Shown piece after piece: positions 8,597 to 16,858 of a stretch of 64,000 nt of DNA; positions within the stretch are counted from its first letter, which is position 1; every line of letters begins with the position of its first letter. Position numbers and translations under genes: made by a program. Location: contig NZ_JACIDB010000007.1 in NCBI RefSeq assembly GCF_014196115.1, positions 89,663 through 153,662 on the forward strand. Direction: 5' to 3'. The notes below the pieces were generated by a model. It was not told where the DNA came from, searched no databases, and saw nothing but the letters and a program-made list of their open reading frames with translations. Source of the stretch: Sphingomonas aquatilis (GTDB lineage: Bacteria; Pseudomonadota; Alphaproteobacteria; Sphingomonadales; Sphingomonadaceae).

Positions 8597-9796
8597 TTAC
8601 TTCGCCTGGCCCTGCGCCTGCGGCTGCCCTTGCGGACCGCCGGCAGGCTTGGCGTTCGGATTCCACGGCTCGCCCTTCACCGGCATGCCCGGCCGCAGCA
8701 TCATGCCGCCTTCGACGATCACCTTGTCGCCGGGCTTCAGCCCGCCCGTGACGAGCCAGTTGTCGCCAATCGTTCGCGTCGTCTGCAAGCTGCGCGGCTG
8801 CACCTTGCCATCGACGCCGATCACCATCGCAGTCGCCTGACCCTTTTCGTCGCGCGTCACTGCGCGCTGCGGCACCAGCATGCCATTCTGCTTGATGCCC
8901 TGCACCAGCGACGCACGCACGAACATGCCCGGCAGCAGCAACCCGTTGGGATTGGGGAACAGCGCGCGGATCACCTGCGATCCGGTCGTCGGATCGACGG
9001 TGACGTCGGCAAAGCGCAATGTCCCCTGCGGGCCATAGGCCGTGCCGTCCTCCAGCGTCAGCTTCACGGGCGCATTGCCGTCGCGCAGCAGCTGACCGTC
9101 CATGATCTGCTGGCGCAGCTTCAGCAGGTCGGCACTCGACTGCTGGATATCGACGTACACGGGATCGAGCCGCTGGATCGTCGCCAGCGCCTCGGTCTGC
9201 GACGCGGAGACGAGCGCGCCGGTCGTGAACACCGACCGGCCGATCCTGCCGCCGATCGGCGCGCGGATCGTGGTACGCGCCAGATCGATCTGCGCGGTAC
9301 GCAGCGCTGCCTGCTGCGCCGCAACGTCGGCGCGCGCCTGCTGCGCGCTCGTCTGGGCGTTTTCATATTCCTGGCGGGCGATGGCGTTGATCTTGACCAA
9401 TTCGCCATAGCGGCGCGCCAGCGCCTCGCTCGACGCGATCGCAGCACGCGCGCGGGCCAGCGCCGCACGGGCACTGGCGACCTGTGCCTGATAGGGCGCG
9501 GAATCGATGCGATACAGCGGCTGGCCTGCGCGGACCATGTCGCCTTCGGTGAACAGGCGCGCGCGGATCAGGCCGTTGACCTGCGGCCGCACCTCGGATG
9601 TTTCGAAGGCGGTGGTGCGCCCCGGCAATTCGGTGGTCAGCGTCACCGGCTGTTCGCGCACGACGACATAGCCGACCGTGGGCGGCCCCTGCGGCGCCTG
9701 CTGCTGCTGTTGCCCCTTGCCGCCGCAGGCCGTGAGCGTTCCGCCCAGAACCAGTGCCAACGCTAGCGTCGCCGCGCCGTGTCGCTTATCCGCCAT
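8597..9796 (-). CDS. RND efflux periplasmic adaptor, AcrA/MexA family
   Basis: A 399-aa membrane-fusion protein linking the permease to the outer membrane channel. The ATG at 9796 gives a lipoprotein signal (MADKRHG... with lipobox LTACG); a longer in-frame start at 9838 would lie in the operator and is not credible. Visible parts are the first half of the lipoyl domain (PGRTTAFETSEVRPQVNGLI), an alpha-helical hairpin (about residues 95-165, Ala/Arg/Gln rich), the returning lipoyl half (RTTIRAPIGGRIGRS) and the beta-barrel and membrane-proximal domains. The tail is rich in Gln, Gly and Pro. It is the first gene of the pump operon and is divergent from a TetR gene, with a shared operator between them. 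Confidence 0.93.
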   Translation of the reverse strand: MADKRHGAATLALALVLGGTLTACGGKGQQQQQAPQGPPTVGYVVVREQPVTLTTELPGRTTAFETSEVRPQVNGLIRARLFTEGDMVRAGQPLYRIDSAPYQAQVASARAALARARAAIASSEALARRYGELVKINAIARQEYENAQTSAQQARADVAAQQAALRTAQIDLARTTIRAPIGGRIGRSVFTTGALVSASQTEALATIQRLDPVYVDIQQSSADLLKLRQQIMDGQLLRDGNAPVKLTLEDGTAYGPQGTLRFADVTVDPTTGSQVIRALFPNPNGLLLPGMFVRASLVQGIKQNGMLVPQRAVTRDEKGQATAMVIGVDGKVQPRSLQTTRTIGDNWLVTGGLKPGDKVIVEGGMMLRPGMPVKGEPWNPNAKPAGGPQGQPQAQGQAK

Positions 9797-9822
9797 GCCG
9801 AAATGTCCGATTTTGATTTTTT

Positions 9823-9842
9823 GTGAGTGATCGATCACTCAC
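9823..9842. promoter_or_regulatory. Perfect 20-bp palindrome, likely TetR operator of the RND operon
   Basis: GTGAGTGATCGATCACTCAC is a perfect inverted repeat lying 27 bp before the adaptor start and 56 bp before the TetR start. Its size and position between divergent repressor and pump genes are typical of AcrR/TtgR-type operators, so it probably controls both directions. Confidence 0.7.
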
Positions 9843-9897
9843 GCTCTGGTACAACCGGATTCGAACGGGCGTCAACCCGTGCCGGGACGAGGATGGA

Positions 9898-10548
9898 ATG
9901 AACGACGCGAATTTTTGTTGCACCGCACCCAGGAATAAAGCGGACGCGCGTCGTGAACGTGTGATCGAGGCTGCTCGCAAGCTCTTCATCGACAAGGGTT
10001 TTCACAGCACCGGCATCGCGCAGATCGCAAAAGAATCGGGCATTGCGGTCGGGCAGCTGTATCGCGACTTTTCTGCCAAAGAGGACATCGTTGCCGCGAT
10101 CGTCGACGCCGACTGCTGCGCGTTCATGGCGGGCGATTCGCTGCGCACCGCCATCGAAAACAACGACGCGGCCTTGGTGCGCGACTGGTTGCACCAGTTC
10201 ATCACCGCAGAGGACGACGAGGAGGACGTCGAAAATTCGCGCCTGTTCGCGGAAATCGTTGCGGAGGCGGGACGCAACGAACGGATTGCGGCGATCTTTC
10301 GCAGAATCAACGACGACGTCCGCGGCCTGATGCTCAACGCGTTGGAAATGCTCGCCCCCTCGCCCCGGATGGCGGAACGGCGCGCGGTCCTGTCGGACAT
10401 GATTTCAACGATGGCGCTCGGCATGCTGCATCAGGAGCTGATCCGCCGCGATTTCGATCGCGGTCCGCTAGCGCGGGCGTTCATCGTCACGGTCGACCGG
10501 GAAATCGACGCAATGCGCGCCGAGGGGACACCAGATCAGACGATTTGA
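9898..10548 (+). CDS. TetR/AcrR family transcriptional repressor of the adjacent RND pump
   Basis: A 216-aa regulator. The N-terminal helix-turn-helix is clear (ARKLFIDKGFHSTGIAQIAK, then SGIAVGQLYRDFSAKEDIV, about residues 25-70), followed by an all-helical ligand-binding domain. The ATG at 9898 puts the HTH at the usual distance from the start; a longer frame from 9823 would run through the operator and is rejected. It is divergent from the adaptor-permease-channel operon with a perfect palindrome between, the standard layout for a drug-responsive local repressor that also controls itself. The inducing compound is unknown. Confidence 0.9.
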   Translation: MNDANFCCTAPRNKADARRERVIEAARKLFIDKGFHSTGIAQIAKESGIAVGQLYRDFSAKEDIVAAIVDADCCAFMAGDSLRTAIENNDAALVRDWLHQFITAEDDEEDVENSRLFAEIVAEAGRNERIAAIFRRINDDVRGLMLNALEMLAPSPRMAERRAVLSDMISTMALGMLHQELIRRDFDRGPLARAFIVTVDREIDAMRAEGTPDQTI

Positions 10549-10560
10549 GCCGAAGCGCTC

Positions 10561-11184
10561 CTAGCGGCTCGGCCACATCGCCAGGCTGGTGTCGACCATC
10601 CGCTCGAGCTCGTCGCGCTTGGCGCCCGAGCCCGCCTGCACCGCCATCCCCTGCAACAGCGCGTAAAGATAGCTGGTAAGACCGCTGATATCGACCGCCG
10701 CGGGCAGATCTCCATCCGCCTTTGCCCGCTCGAACCGTTCGACCAGCGCCGCCTGCGACGAGGCACGGCGCGCGATCATCTCGCCACGGACCGAGTCGGC
10801 TTCCGACCCGCAGGGCATGGTGGCGATCACGCCCAGGCACCCCTTGGGTTCACCGGGGCTTGTCTGCATCGCCAAGGCGCCGCGCAGGATCGTCTCGGCG
10901 ACGCCACGCGCGGTCGGCTGCTCCAGCGCCGCGCGCATATATTCCAGCTTTTCCTGCTCGTAGAGGTCGAGCGCCTTGTGAAACAGCGCCTCCTTGTTGC
11001 CGAAGGCGGCATACAGGCTGGGGCGCGTGATCCCCATCGCCTCGGTCAAGTCGGCGAGCGACGTGCCTTCATACCCCTTACTCCAGAAGACGCGCAGCGC
11101 TGCGGCAAGGGCCGTATCCGTGCAAAATTCCCGCGGACGCCCCTTTGCACACGGGCCGGGTGACGCGGTAAGAACGCTTTCCAT
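10561..11184 (-). CDS. TetR/AcrR family transcriptional regulator
   Basis: A 207-aa protein with a typical TetR N-terminal DNA-binding domain: FWSKGYEGTSLADLTEAMGI then TRPSLYAAFGNKEALFHKAL (about residues 33-75). The C-terminal domain contains the segment GCLGVIATMPCGSEADSV, found in the TetR subgroup whose ligand domain has conserved Cys residues. It ends convergently with the pump repressor (12 bp apart) and has no obvious target gene next to it; the gene upstream is an FAD dehydrogenase on the same strand. A sigma70-like promoter sits so close to the ATG that the transcript may be leaderless. Function beyond DNA-binding regulator is not known. Confidence 0.88.
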   Translation of the reverse strand: MESVLTASPGPCAKGRPREFCTDTALAAALRVFWSKGYEGTSLADLTEAMGITRPSLYAAFGNKEALFHKALDLYEQEKLEYMRAALEQPTARGVAETILRGALAMQTSPGEPKGCLGVIATMPCGSEADSVRGEMIARRASSQAALVERFERAKADGDLPAAVDISGLTSYLYALLQGMAVQAGSGAKRDELERMVDTSLAMWPSR

Positions 11185-11191
11185 ATCGCTC

Positions 11192-11219
11192 AGTATAGAA
11201 AGTCTGGCGCGCCGAACAA
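11192..11219 (-). promoter_or_regulatory. Putative sigma70-type promoter of the TetR gene
   Basis: On the minus strand, TTGTTC (11219-11214) is followed after 16 bp by TATACT (11197-11192). The -10 box ends only 7 bp before the ATG, so transcription would start at or next to the start codon, suggesting a leaderless mRNA. Confidence 0.4.
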
Positions 11220-11239
11220 CACCGTATCGGCACTACCGC

Positions 11240-12907
11240 TTACGCGGCGCGTTTTCCGGGCTGGCGTTGCCGCGGAGCCGCGCCCTTCGTTCCCATGATC
11301 TGCCGCGCGACCGCCTCGGCGATCTTGATACCATCCACCGCTGCCGACAGAATGCCGCCGGCATAGCCCGCCCCCTCACCCGCCGGAAACAGACCGATCG
11401 TATTGAGGCTCTGCAAATCGTCGCCCCGCGTGATGCGGATCGGCGATGAGGTGCGCGTTTCCACCCCCGTCATCACCACATCGGGGTGATCGTAGCCCGC
11501 AATCTGCCGTCCGAAGACCGGCAGCGCCTCGCGCATCGCCGCGATCACGAAATCGGGCAGGCAGGTCGCAAGGTCGGTCGGCGTCACGCCCGGCCGATAT
11601 GACGGCGCGATCGATCCCAGCGCGGTCGACGGCCGCCCCGCCAGGAAATCCCCCACCCGCTGCGCCGGCGCCTTGTAGCTCGATCCGCCCGCAACGAACG
11701 CCAGTTTCTCGATCTGGCGCTGCAGCGCAATGCCGGCGAGCGGATCGCCCGGATAATCGCGCGCCGGATCGATCGCGACGACGAAGCCCGAATTGGCGTT
11801 GCGCTCGTTGCGCGAATATTGGCTCATGCCGTTGGTGGCGACCTGCCCTTCCTCGGACGTCGCCGCCACCACCGTGCCGCCGGGACACATGCAGAAGCTG
11901 TAGACCGTCCGCCCGTTCGAACAGTGATGCGAAATATGATATTCGGCCGCGCCCAGAATGGGATGGCCGGCGTTGGGGCCGAAGCGCGCCTGATCGATCC
12001 AGGATTGCGGGTGCTCGATCCGCACGCCGATCGAAAAGGGCTTGGCCTCGATATAGACGCCCGCCTCGTGCAGCATCGCGAACGTGTCGCGCGCGCTGTG
12101 CCCGACGGCGAGCACCACCTGCTCCGCCTCCAGATAGTCGCCGTTGTGCAGGTGCAGCCCGCGCATCCGGCGCGTGCCATCCGCGTCGACCGCGACGTCG
12201 ATGCCATCGACGCGGCGTTCGAAGCGATATTCGCCGCCCAACGCCTCGATCGACGCCCGCATGCTCTCGACCATCGTGACCAGCCGGAACGTGCCGATAT
12301 GCGGGTGCGCTTCGGTCAGGATTTCCTCGGGCGCGCCCGCTTTCACGAACTCAGTCAGTACCTTGCGGTCGAGATGCCGAGGATCCTTGATCCGGCTGTA
12401 AAGCTTGCCGTCCGAGAACGTGCCCGCCCCGCCCTCACCGAACTGGACGTTTGACTCGGGGTTGAGCTCGCTACGCCGCCACAGACCCCAGGTATCCTTG
12501 GTCCGCTCGCGCACCACCTTGCCGCGATCGACGATGATCGGGCGAAACCCCATCTGGGCGAGGATCAGGCCCGCGAACAGACCGCACGGCCCCGTCCCGA
12601 TCACCACCGGCCGTGGCCCGCTGTAATCCGCCGGCGCCTTGGCAACGAAGCGGTAGCCGGTGTCCGGCGTCGGCCCAACGTTGCGGTCGCGGCGGCAGCG
12701 GGCCAGCACCGTGCCCTCATTCTTCACCGTCACGTCGACGGAATAGACGAGCTGGATGTCCATCTTGTCGCGCGCGTCATTGGCCCGTCGCGCGACCGTA
12801 TAGCGCACCAGATCGCGCGGCCCGATCCGCAGCCGATCCCGAATCGCCGCCGCCAGCGCCTCCTCGGGATGATTGAGGGGGAGTTTCAGCTCGTTGATGC
12901 GCAGCAT
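11240..12907 (-). CDS. FAD-dependent dehydrogenase (COG2509-type NAD(P)/FAD oxidoreductase)
   Basis: A 555-aa flavoprotein of uncharacterised function. After a roughly 100-residue N-terminal domain (MLRINELKLPLNHPEEAL...), a Rossmann FAD-binding motif is seen at about residues 102-130: VVIGTGPCGLFAGLILAQMG followed by an acidic strand end. Further conserved blocks are FGEGGAGTFSDGKLYSRIKD (about 190), VVLAVGHSARDTF (about 285), CMCPGGTVVAATSEEGQVATNGMS and the C-terminal FAD-binding GLFPAGEGAGYAGGILSAAVDGIK. These blocks match the family annotated as uncharacterised FAD-dependent dehydrogenases. The ATG at 12907 starts the conserved N terminus; the longer frame to 13036 overlaps the next gene. 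The substrate is unknown. Confidence 0.85.
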   Translation of the reverse strand: MLRINELKLPLNHPEEALAAAIRDRLRIGPRDLVRYTVARRANDARDKMDIQLVYSVDVTVKNEGTVLARCRRDRNVGPTPDTGYRFVAKAPADYSGPRPVVIGTGPCGLFAGLILAQMGFRPIIVDRGKVVRERTKDTWGLWRRSELNPESNVQFGEGGAGTFSDGKLYSRIKDPRHLDRKVLTEFVKAGAPEEILTEAHPHIGTFRLVTMVESMRASIEALGGEYRFERRVDGIDVAVDADGTRRMRGLHLHNGDYLEAEQVVLAVGHSARDTFAMLHEAGVYIEAKPFSIGVRIEHPQSWIDQARFGPNAGHPILGAAEYHISHHCSNGRTVYSFCMCPGGTVVAATSEEGQVATNGMSQYSRNERNANSGFVVAIDPARDYPGDPLAGIALQRQIEKLAFVAGGSSYKAPAQRVGDFLAGRPSTALGSIAPSYRPGVTPTDLATCLPDFVIAAMREALPVFGRQIAGYDHPDVVMTGVETRTSSPIRITRGDDLQSLNTIGLFPAGEGAGYAGGILSAAVDGIKIAEAVARQIMGTKGAAPRQRQPGKRAA

Positions 12908-12959
12908 GCGGCCCGGATAGCCGATGCGATGGGCGCTCGCCAGTCCGCGCTGGGATCGC

Positions 12960-13328
12960 CTAGCCGATGCGCGCCGCCTGCCCCGCCACGACGGCCCAGC
13001 CGACGCCGGTATTTCGCCAGAGGCGGGTGTAGGCATAATGTCCGTCGATCACGGCATCTGCGAACCGACCGATGAGCGTCGCCTTCGTCGTCACGAGCAC
13101 CATGTCACCGATGACGGTATAGCGGGTGTCGGACAGGTCGAGGCGGCTCAGTTTCAGCAGGCCCTCGGCATGCGCAGCCAGATCCTGCTCCCGGTTCAGC
13201 ACGCTGCCGTCCGGTCCGGTGAAGACCAGCGCCGGATCGATCAGCATCGACAGGGTCGCAACGTCCCCCGCCACCATCGCCGATCGCAACCGTGCCTCGC
13301 AGCGTTCGACCTCTGCTACGCCATCCAT
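12960..13328 (-). CDS. NTF2-like (DUF4440-type) small protein
   Basis: A 122-aa protein with the pattern of the nuclear transport factor 2 fold: an N-terminal helix pair (ERCEARLRSAMVAGDVATLSMLI), the strand DPALVFTGPDGSVLNREQDL, and C-terminal strands ending YTRLWRNTGVGWAVVAGQAARI. The ATG at 13328 is preceded by a strong GGAGG ribosome-binding site 5 bp upstream, which decides the start over longer in-frame options. It lies downstream of a Nudix gene on the same strand (31 bp apart), so the two are probably cotranscribed. NTF2-like folds can be small enzymes or ligand binders; no catalytic residues are recognisable here. Confidence 0.72.
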   Translation of the reverse strand: MDGVAEVERCEARLRSAMVAGDVATLSMLIDPALVFTGPDGSVLNREQDLAAHAEGLLKLSRLDLSDTRYTVIGDMVLVTTKATLIGRFADAVIDGHYAYTRLWRNTGVGWAVVAGQAARIG

Positions 13329-13359
13329 GCCACCCTCCTGCGCAACGGCGGCAGCATCG

Positions 13360-13821
13360 CTACCACCGTCCATCGGATACGCTACGGCCCAGCAGCTCGT
13401 CCACCCGCCGCCGCGTCGCGGGAGACGCCGCCGCGGGCAAGGCATCGGTTGGGAAGAAGCTCGCCTCGGCGAGTTCGACGCCAGCGATCTGTGGCGTGTC
13501 GGCGGTCGTGCCACGGACGAGCCATACCGTATCGCGCCGTCCCTCGGCGCGTGCTTCCCATCGTCCGACGACCTCGGCCGCATCCAGCCGACACCCGGTT
13601 TCTTCCATCAGCTCGCGCAACGCCGCCGCGATTGGCGCCTCACCCCGCCCGATGCCGCCGCCCGGCAGCATCCACAGATCGGACCGGCCGTAACGATGCC
13701 GCGCCAGCAGCACCCGGCCCGACGCGTCGAACGCCATCACCTTCACACCGCGCGTCCGCCACCCGAGCAGCGCCATTGCGCGGCGACGCAAGCGATAGGC
13801 GAGATCGATCAGCGGACGCAT
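13360..13821 (-). CDS. Nudix hydrolase
   Basis: A 153-aa hydrolase. The Nudix box is complete: [20 protein letters not shown] then EETG (about residues 50-75), which binds the divalent metal and the diphosphate. The N terminus [19 protein letters not shown] is basic and amphipathic, as in several sphingomonad Nudix proteins of the same length. The ATG at 13821 is chosen because upstream frame would run toward the divergent dcd promoter region. It precedes the NTF2-like gene and is divergent from dcd, another nucleotide-metabolism gene. The nucleoside diphosphate substrate is not determinable. Confidence 0.85.
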   Translation of the reverse strand: MRPLIDLAYRLRRRAMALLGWRTRGVKVMAFDASGRVLLARHRYGRSDLWMLPGGGIGRGEAPIAAALRELMEETGCRLDAAEVVGRWEARAEGRRDTVWLVRGTTADTPQIAGVELAEASFFPTDALPAAASPATRRRVDELLGRSVSDGRW

Positions 13822-13912
13822 CCCGTATGTTCTATCGGTTCGCGCGGGCGTCCGAAAGCTTGCCCTTGCCCGCCGAACCGGCAATGACGCGCGGGTTCAA
13901 GGGGAGCCGTTC

Positions 13913-14467
13913 ATGTCCATCCTGTCCGACCGCTGGATTCGCGAGGCCGCGCAGACGCAGGCGATGATCGAGCCCTTCGTCGAAAGCCAGCGCCGCGACG
14001 GCTGCATCAGCTATGGCCTGTCGTCCTACGGCTATGACGCGCGCGTGGCGGATGAGTTCAAGATCTTCACCAACGTCGACAGCGCGGTGGTGGACCCCAA
14101 GGACTTCGCGTCGAACAGCTTCGTCGATCGCAAGACCGATGTGTGCATCATCCCGCCCAACAGCTTCGCGCTGGCCCGCACGGTCGAATATTTCCGCGTG
14201 CCGCGCGACGTGCTCGTGATCTGCCTCGGCAAATCGACCTACGCCCGGTGCGGGATCATCGTGAACGTCACGCCGCTGGAGCCGGGCTGGGAAGGCCATG
14301 TCACGCTGGAATTCTCCAACACGACCCCGCTGCCCGCCAAGATCTACGCCAATGAAGGCGCCTGCCAGTTCCTGTTCCTGAAGGGCAACGAGCCCTGCGA
14401 GACCAGCTACGCCGACCGCGCCGGCAAATATATGGGCCAGCGCGGGGTCACTCTGCCCCGCCTGTAA
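13913..14467 (+). CDS. dcd: dCTP deaminase
   Basis: A 184-aa enzyme that deaminates dCTP to dUTP, the main route to dUMP for thymidylate synthesis in many bacteria. The sequence matches Dcd along its length: [20 protein letters not shown] near residue 34, [10 protein letters not shown], the substrate-binding [12 protein letters not shown] near 104, and the catalytic region [33 protein letters not shown] with the key Glu of HVTLEFSN. The C-terminal [20 protein letters not shown] closes over the active site. GGGAG is positioned before the ATG. It stands alone and is followed by a strong hairpin. Confidence 0.97.
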   Translation: MSILSDRWIREAAQTQAMIEPFVESQRRDGCISYGLSSYGYDARVADEFKIFTNVDSAVVDPKDFASNSFVDRKTDVCIIPPNSFALARTVEYFRVPRDVLVICLGKSTYARCGIIVNVTPLEPGWEGHVTLEFSNTTPLPAKIYANEGACQFLFLKGNEPCETSYADRAGKYMGQRGVTLPRL

Positions 14468-14495
14468 TCCCCACGGGCCCGCCCCGAGCCGCCCG

Positions 14496-14516
14496 GCCGC
14501 GGGGCTACCCCGCGGC
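14496..14516. terminator. GC-rich hairpin between convergent dcd and TPR-like gene
   Basis: GCCGCGGGG and CCCCGCGGC form a perfect 9-bp stem with a CTA loop, located exactly between the ends of two convergent genes. No T-tract is visible on either side, but the position suggests a bidirectional end point. Confidence 0.5.
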
Positions 14517-14864
14517 TCAGCGCGTTGCGAGCGTCGTCGATGTCAGCCGTGACAGGCCTCGCGTCGCCACGTCATGCGAGGAGAGCACGGCGCCGTTCGG
14601 CATATCCATCGCCACCGCCGGCCGCTCCAGGACGCCGCGATACAGCGCGCGGGCATCCGCCGTCCGCCCCGTGCGCAGATAGGCCGCCGCAAGGTTGAGC
14701 ATCAGTTCGGGGCGATCCGGAAAAATCCGGCGCTCGGCCTCGATCTGCTTCGCGGCCGTCGCGAAATCACCAGCTGCGATCGCCTGATAGCCGGTGCGGT
14801 CCGCCGCCAGAGCCGGCGTCGCCAGACATGCACCCGCGAGCATTGCTGCCACCATCACACGCAT
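14517..14864 (-). CDS. Secreted TPR-like hypothetical protein
   Basis: A 115-aa protein with a clear signal peptide (MRVMVAAMLAGACLATPALA, cleavage after about residue 20). The mature part resembles a pair of tetratricopeptide-like helices: GYQAIAAGDFATAAKQIEAE and PELMLNLAAAYLRTGRTADA. It ends with a short Ser/Thr-rich tail. Small exported proteins with this pattern are common in sphingomonads but have no assigned role. It would act in the periplasm, probably as a protein-protein interaction module. Confidence 0.65.
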   Translation of the reverse strand: MRVMVAAMLAGACLATPALAADRTGYQAIAAGDFATAAKQIEAERRIFPDRPELMLNLAAAYLRTGRTADARALYRGVLERPAVAMDMPNGAVLSSHDVATRGLSRLTSTTLATR

Positions 14865-14904
14865 AGCACCATCTCCTTCCCTGCATGACGTGCAGGTTTC
14901 ACTT

Positions 14905-15531
14905 TTATGACACTAACGTGTCACTTCGAAGACAGAGTCGCAAGCGATTTGATCGGCTGTCGGGCGCACCGCTGACGATCCGGTCCCCCAGGCCTGCGTA
15001 GAAACCGGCAATATCGTGCAAATGCAGCGCGCTCGGGCGCAATCGCGCGCCGATCGCATAGCGGCGCAGGTCCGGCGATCCGGCATCCCGCCAACCCGAC
15101 GTCAGCCAGCGCGCCTGTGGTACATCCCCGCATCCTACCCGCCCCGCATCATGAAACAGGCACAGGCGCGACCGTTCGAGGGCGCGCAGTCGCCGCTGGG
15201 TCGGGCGTATGTCCCACCCATCCGCTTCGTAAACGGCGATCCGTGTTGCGGTATCGGGCTTCAACGTCAGCAGCCGCGGCCGTGGGGCGAGGCATGAGAC
15301 GTCCAGCAAGACACCCAGAAACCTGTCGAGCTCGCGCAGGCAATTGCCCACGTAGCGGGCGCGGACCACCGCCTGTGGCCCCTCCACCATGGGATCGGCC
15401 CAGGGCGCAAGTCCCGCGATATGACGCGCGCCCTGTTGCAGCGTCGCATGGGCAAGCGCGACCGACGTTTCCGGAACGGCGGGATAACGGGGCGTTACGC
15501 GTGCGGCGACAGCCGACGCTCGGCCCGTCAC
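14905..15531 (-). CDS. Hypothetical protein, coupled to a small upstream gene
   Basis: A 208-aa cytoplasmic-looking protein that I do not recognise. It starts with a GTG that overlaps the stop of the upstream 67-aa gene (GTGA), which indicates translational coupling and supports this start. The protein has helical N-terminal stretches (VALAHATLQQGARHIAGLAP, LRELDRFLGVLLDVS), a middle segment TRIAVYEADGWDIRPTQRRL, and scattered Cys and His residues (Cys at about 124 and 134) without a standard metal motif. No signal peptide or membrane segment is seen. Reading-frame integrity and coupling argue that it is real; function unknown. Confidence 0.5.
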   Translation of the reverse strand: MTGRASAVAARVTPRYPAVPETSVALAHATLQQGARHIAGLAPWADPMVEGPQAVVRARYVGNCLRELDRFLGVLLDVSCLAPRPRLLTLKPDTATRIAVYEADGWDIRPTQRRLRALERSRLCLFHDAGRVGCGDVPQARWLTSGWRDAGSPDLRRYAIGARLRPSALHLHDIAGFYAGLGDRIVSGAPDSRSNRLRLCLRSDTLVS

Positions 15532-15731
15532 GACAGAATGGTCGGGGGGATCGTTTCGCGCGCCAGCCGGTCGGCACGCAGGCGCTCGGTCCGCTCGGCG
15601 CGACTGGCCATCGCATCCCAGCTTGCGGCGGCGCGCTCGGACTGAAGACGGACATTATCCAGCGTCGCTGCATCGGCGACACCACGCTGGATCATCGCCT
15701 GACGGCGGCAGAAGGCGGCATCGTTCGACAT
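15528..15731 (-). CDS. Small hypothetical protein
   Basis: A 67-aa, charged and mostly helical protein (MSNDAAFCRRQAMIQRGVAD..., then LQSERAAASWDAMASRAERT). It contains a run of Ala, Arg and Glu suited to an amphipathic helix or short coiled coil. Its TGA overlaps the GTG start of the next gene on the same strand, so the two form a small operon. No known family is recognised. Confidence 0.5.
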   Translation of the reverse strand: MSNDAAFCRRQAMIQRGVADAATLDNVRLQSERAAASWDAMASRAERTERLRADRLARETIPPTILS

Positions 15732-15809
15732 GGTTCAACCCCGGACGAGAAACGAGAAGCCGACACCGCCCCTAACGGACGGCGTCGGATCGATGTCAGG
15801 CGGCGAGGA

Positions 15810-16022
15810 TCAGTCGACGCTGTGCAAGTTGACCGCGGCCATCTTGCCGCGGCGATCCTCTTCCAGGTCATAGCCGACGCGCTGGTTCTGGGTCAGCGTG
15901 GCAAAGCCGGCGCGCTCGACCGCCGAGATGTGGACGAACGCGTCCGTGCCGCCGCTCTCAGGCGCGATAAAGCCATACCCCTTGTCGGCGTTGAAGAATT
16001 TGACGGTGCCGATCGTGCTCAT
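15810..16022 (-). CDS. Cold shock domain protein
   Basis: A 70-aa CspA-like nucleic-acid-binding protein. The RNP1 motif KGYGFI and RNP2-like VHISAV lie in the expected order within an OB fold (MSTIGTVKFFNADKGYGFIA... DAFVHISAVERAG). The family melts RNA secondary structure, often at low temperature or in stationary phase. The start has AAGGGA 9 bp upstream. Upstream frame extending to 16211 is noncoding. The gene is followed by noncoding DNA and preceded by a long gene-free region, leaving room for a structured 5' leader as in other csp genes. Confidence 0.95.
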   Translation of the reverse strand: MSTIGTVKFFNADKGYGFIAPESGGTDAFVHISAVERAGFATLTQNQRVGYDLEEDRRGKMAAVNLHSVD

Positions 16023-16803
16023 GGGAAATCCCTTCTTTCGTGACAGGCGGAACGCGTGTCGCTGCGCCTGATGCCGGGCTGCAGGGAAAGAGGGAGAAAG
16101 GGTCGCAGAGCGCCGATAAACCGTCGATATGCGACTATAGCGAAAGGGATATGGGCGTGGGGTGCCCATTCTGCAAGGGGGGCGCGGTCGAGGGCACGTT
16201 TGTCTCTCCATTGAGGACCGGCACTTAGGGCTTTGAAGGCTCTTGCGGCGTTCGGGGCGCCTGCTGGGTAGCGAACGTTCAATAAGGTGCTCTGACCGAG
16301 GCCGGGGGATGTTCGGCGAGGCGACAGCTTCTCTGGGCCTGAGCCAAGCTGTCAGGGTGAGCGTACGGACGCCCGTTGCTGGGTCTCAAGCCCGTTAGCT
16401 GTCTACGCTCATACAAAAGAGGCTCCTGACGATCTTCGAAAACCATTGCCGCAGCGCAGGTTGGGGTGTCGCGCGGCTGTCGCCTAGCCCTTGTCTGGAA
16501 ATGCCTACTTTGGCGGGGCCACGACGATAGCGGTTTCGCGCGGTCCTTCCTGACCGTCCCCCAGACGTATTCAGGCGGCCACCGCGCCATGAGAACAACA
16601 GTGTCTGGATTGTGCGGGCCAGTGAATGCCGGGCCAAGTCCGGCATGACGTAGCGGCCCTTTGCAACCGCCTCCACGAAGGCTGGAATAGTGCCCCGCCA
16701 CGCGTGATCGGCCGAGCACCCGCTCAGCATATCCAGCCATCCGTTACATTGGCTCAGCGGTCCCACAAGGCCCGACCGAAGCAACCCCTCCGCCCTGACG
16801 CAC
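16023..16803. other. Gene-poor stretch with a short palindrome
   Basis: No convincing coding region lies in these 780 bp; the open frames have no family likeness and no coding character. The part next to 16022 probably holds the csp leader and promoter. At 16626-16646 there is an ATGCCGG/CCGGCAT hairpin (7-bp arms, 7-nt loop), similar to short palindromes scattered in sphingomonad intergenic DNA. The rest may be decayed sequence, but no insertion sequence ends or target duplications were found by eye. Confidence 0.5.
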
Positions 16804-16833
16804 AAAAAAAAGGCGGCCCCGGATGGGACCGCC
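16804..16833 (-). terminator. Rho-independent terminator of the tonB-exbB-exbD-exbD operon
   Basis: On the minus strand a 9-bp GC-rich stem (GGCGGTCCC with GGGGCCGCC, loop ATCC) is followed at once by eight T residues. It lies 26 bp beyond the last exbD stop, so it should end the operon transcript. Confidence 0.9.
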
Positions 16834-16858
16834 CTGTCATCGTACCGATCGGCGTCGA

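Noticed and set aside
4676..9766. A 1696-codon open frame on the plus strand
   Set aside because: It is antisense to the entire RND operon, with His/Arg/Asp-rich composition typical of a mirror frame in GC-rich coding DNA and no domain likeness.
10561..11184. Second TetR gene as another repressor of the RND pump
   Set aside because: It is convergent with the pump repressor, far from the operator, and has its own promoter; no sequence evidence links it to the pump.
16279..16740. A 153-codon open frame in the gene-poor region
   Set aside because: Composition and lack of any domain, start signal or neighbour coupling suggest noncoding DNA; it includes a translated intergenic palindrome.
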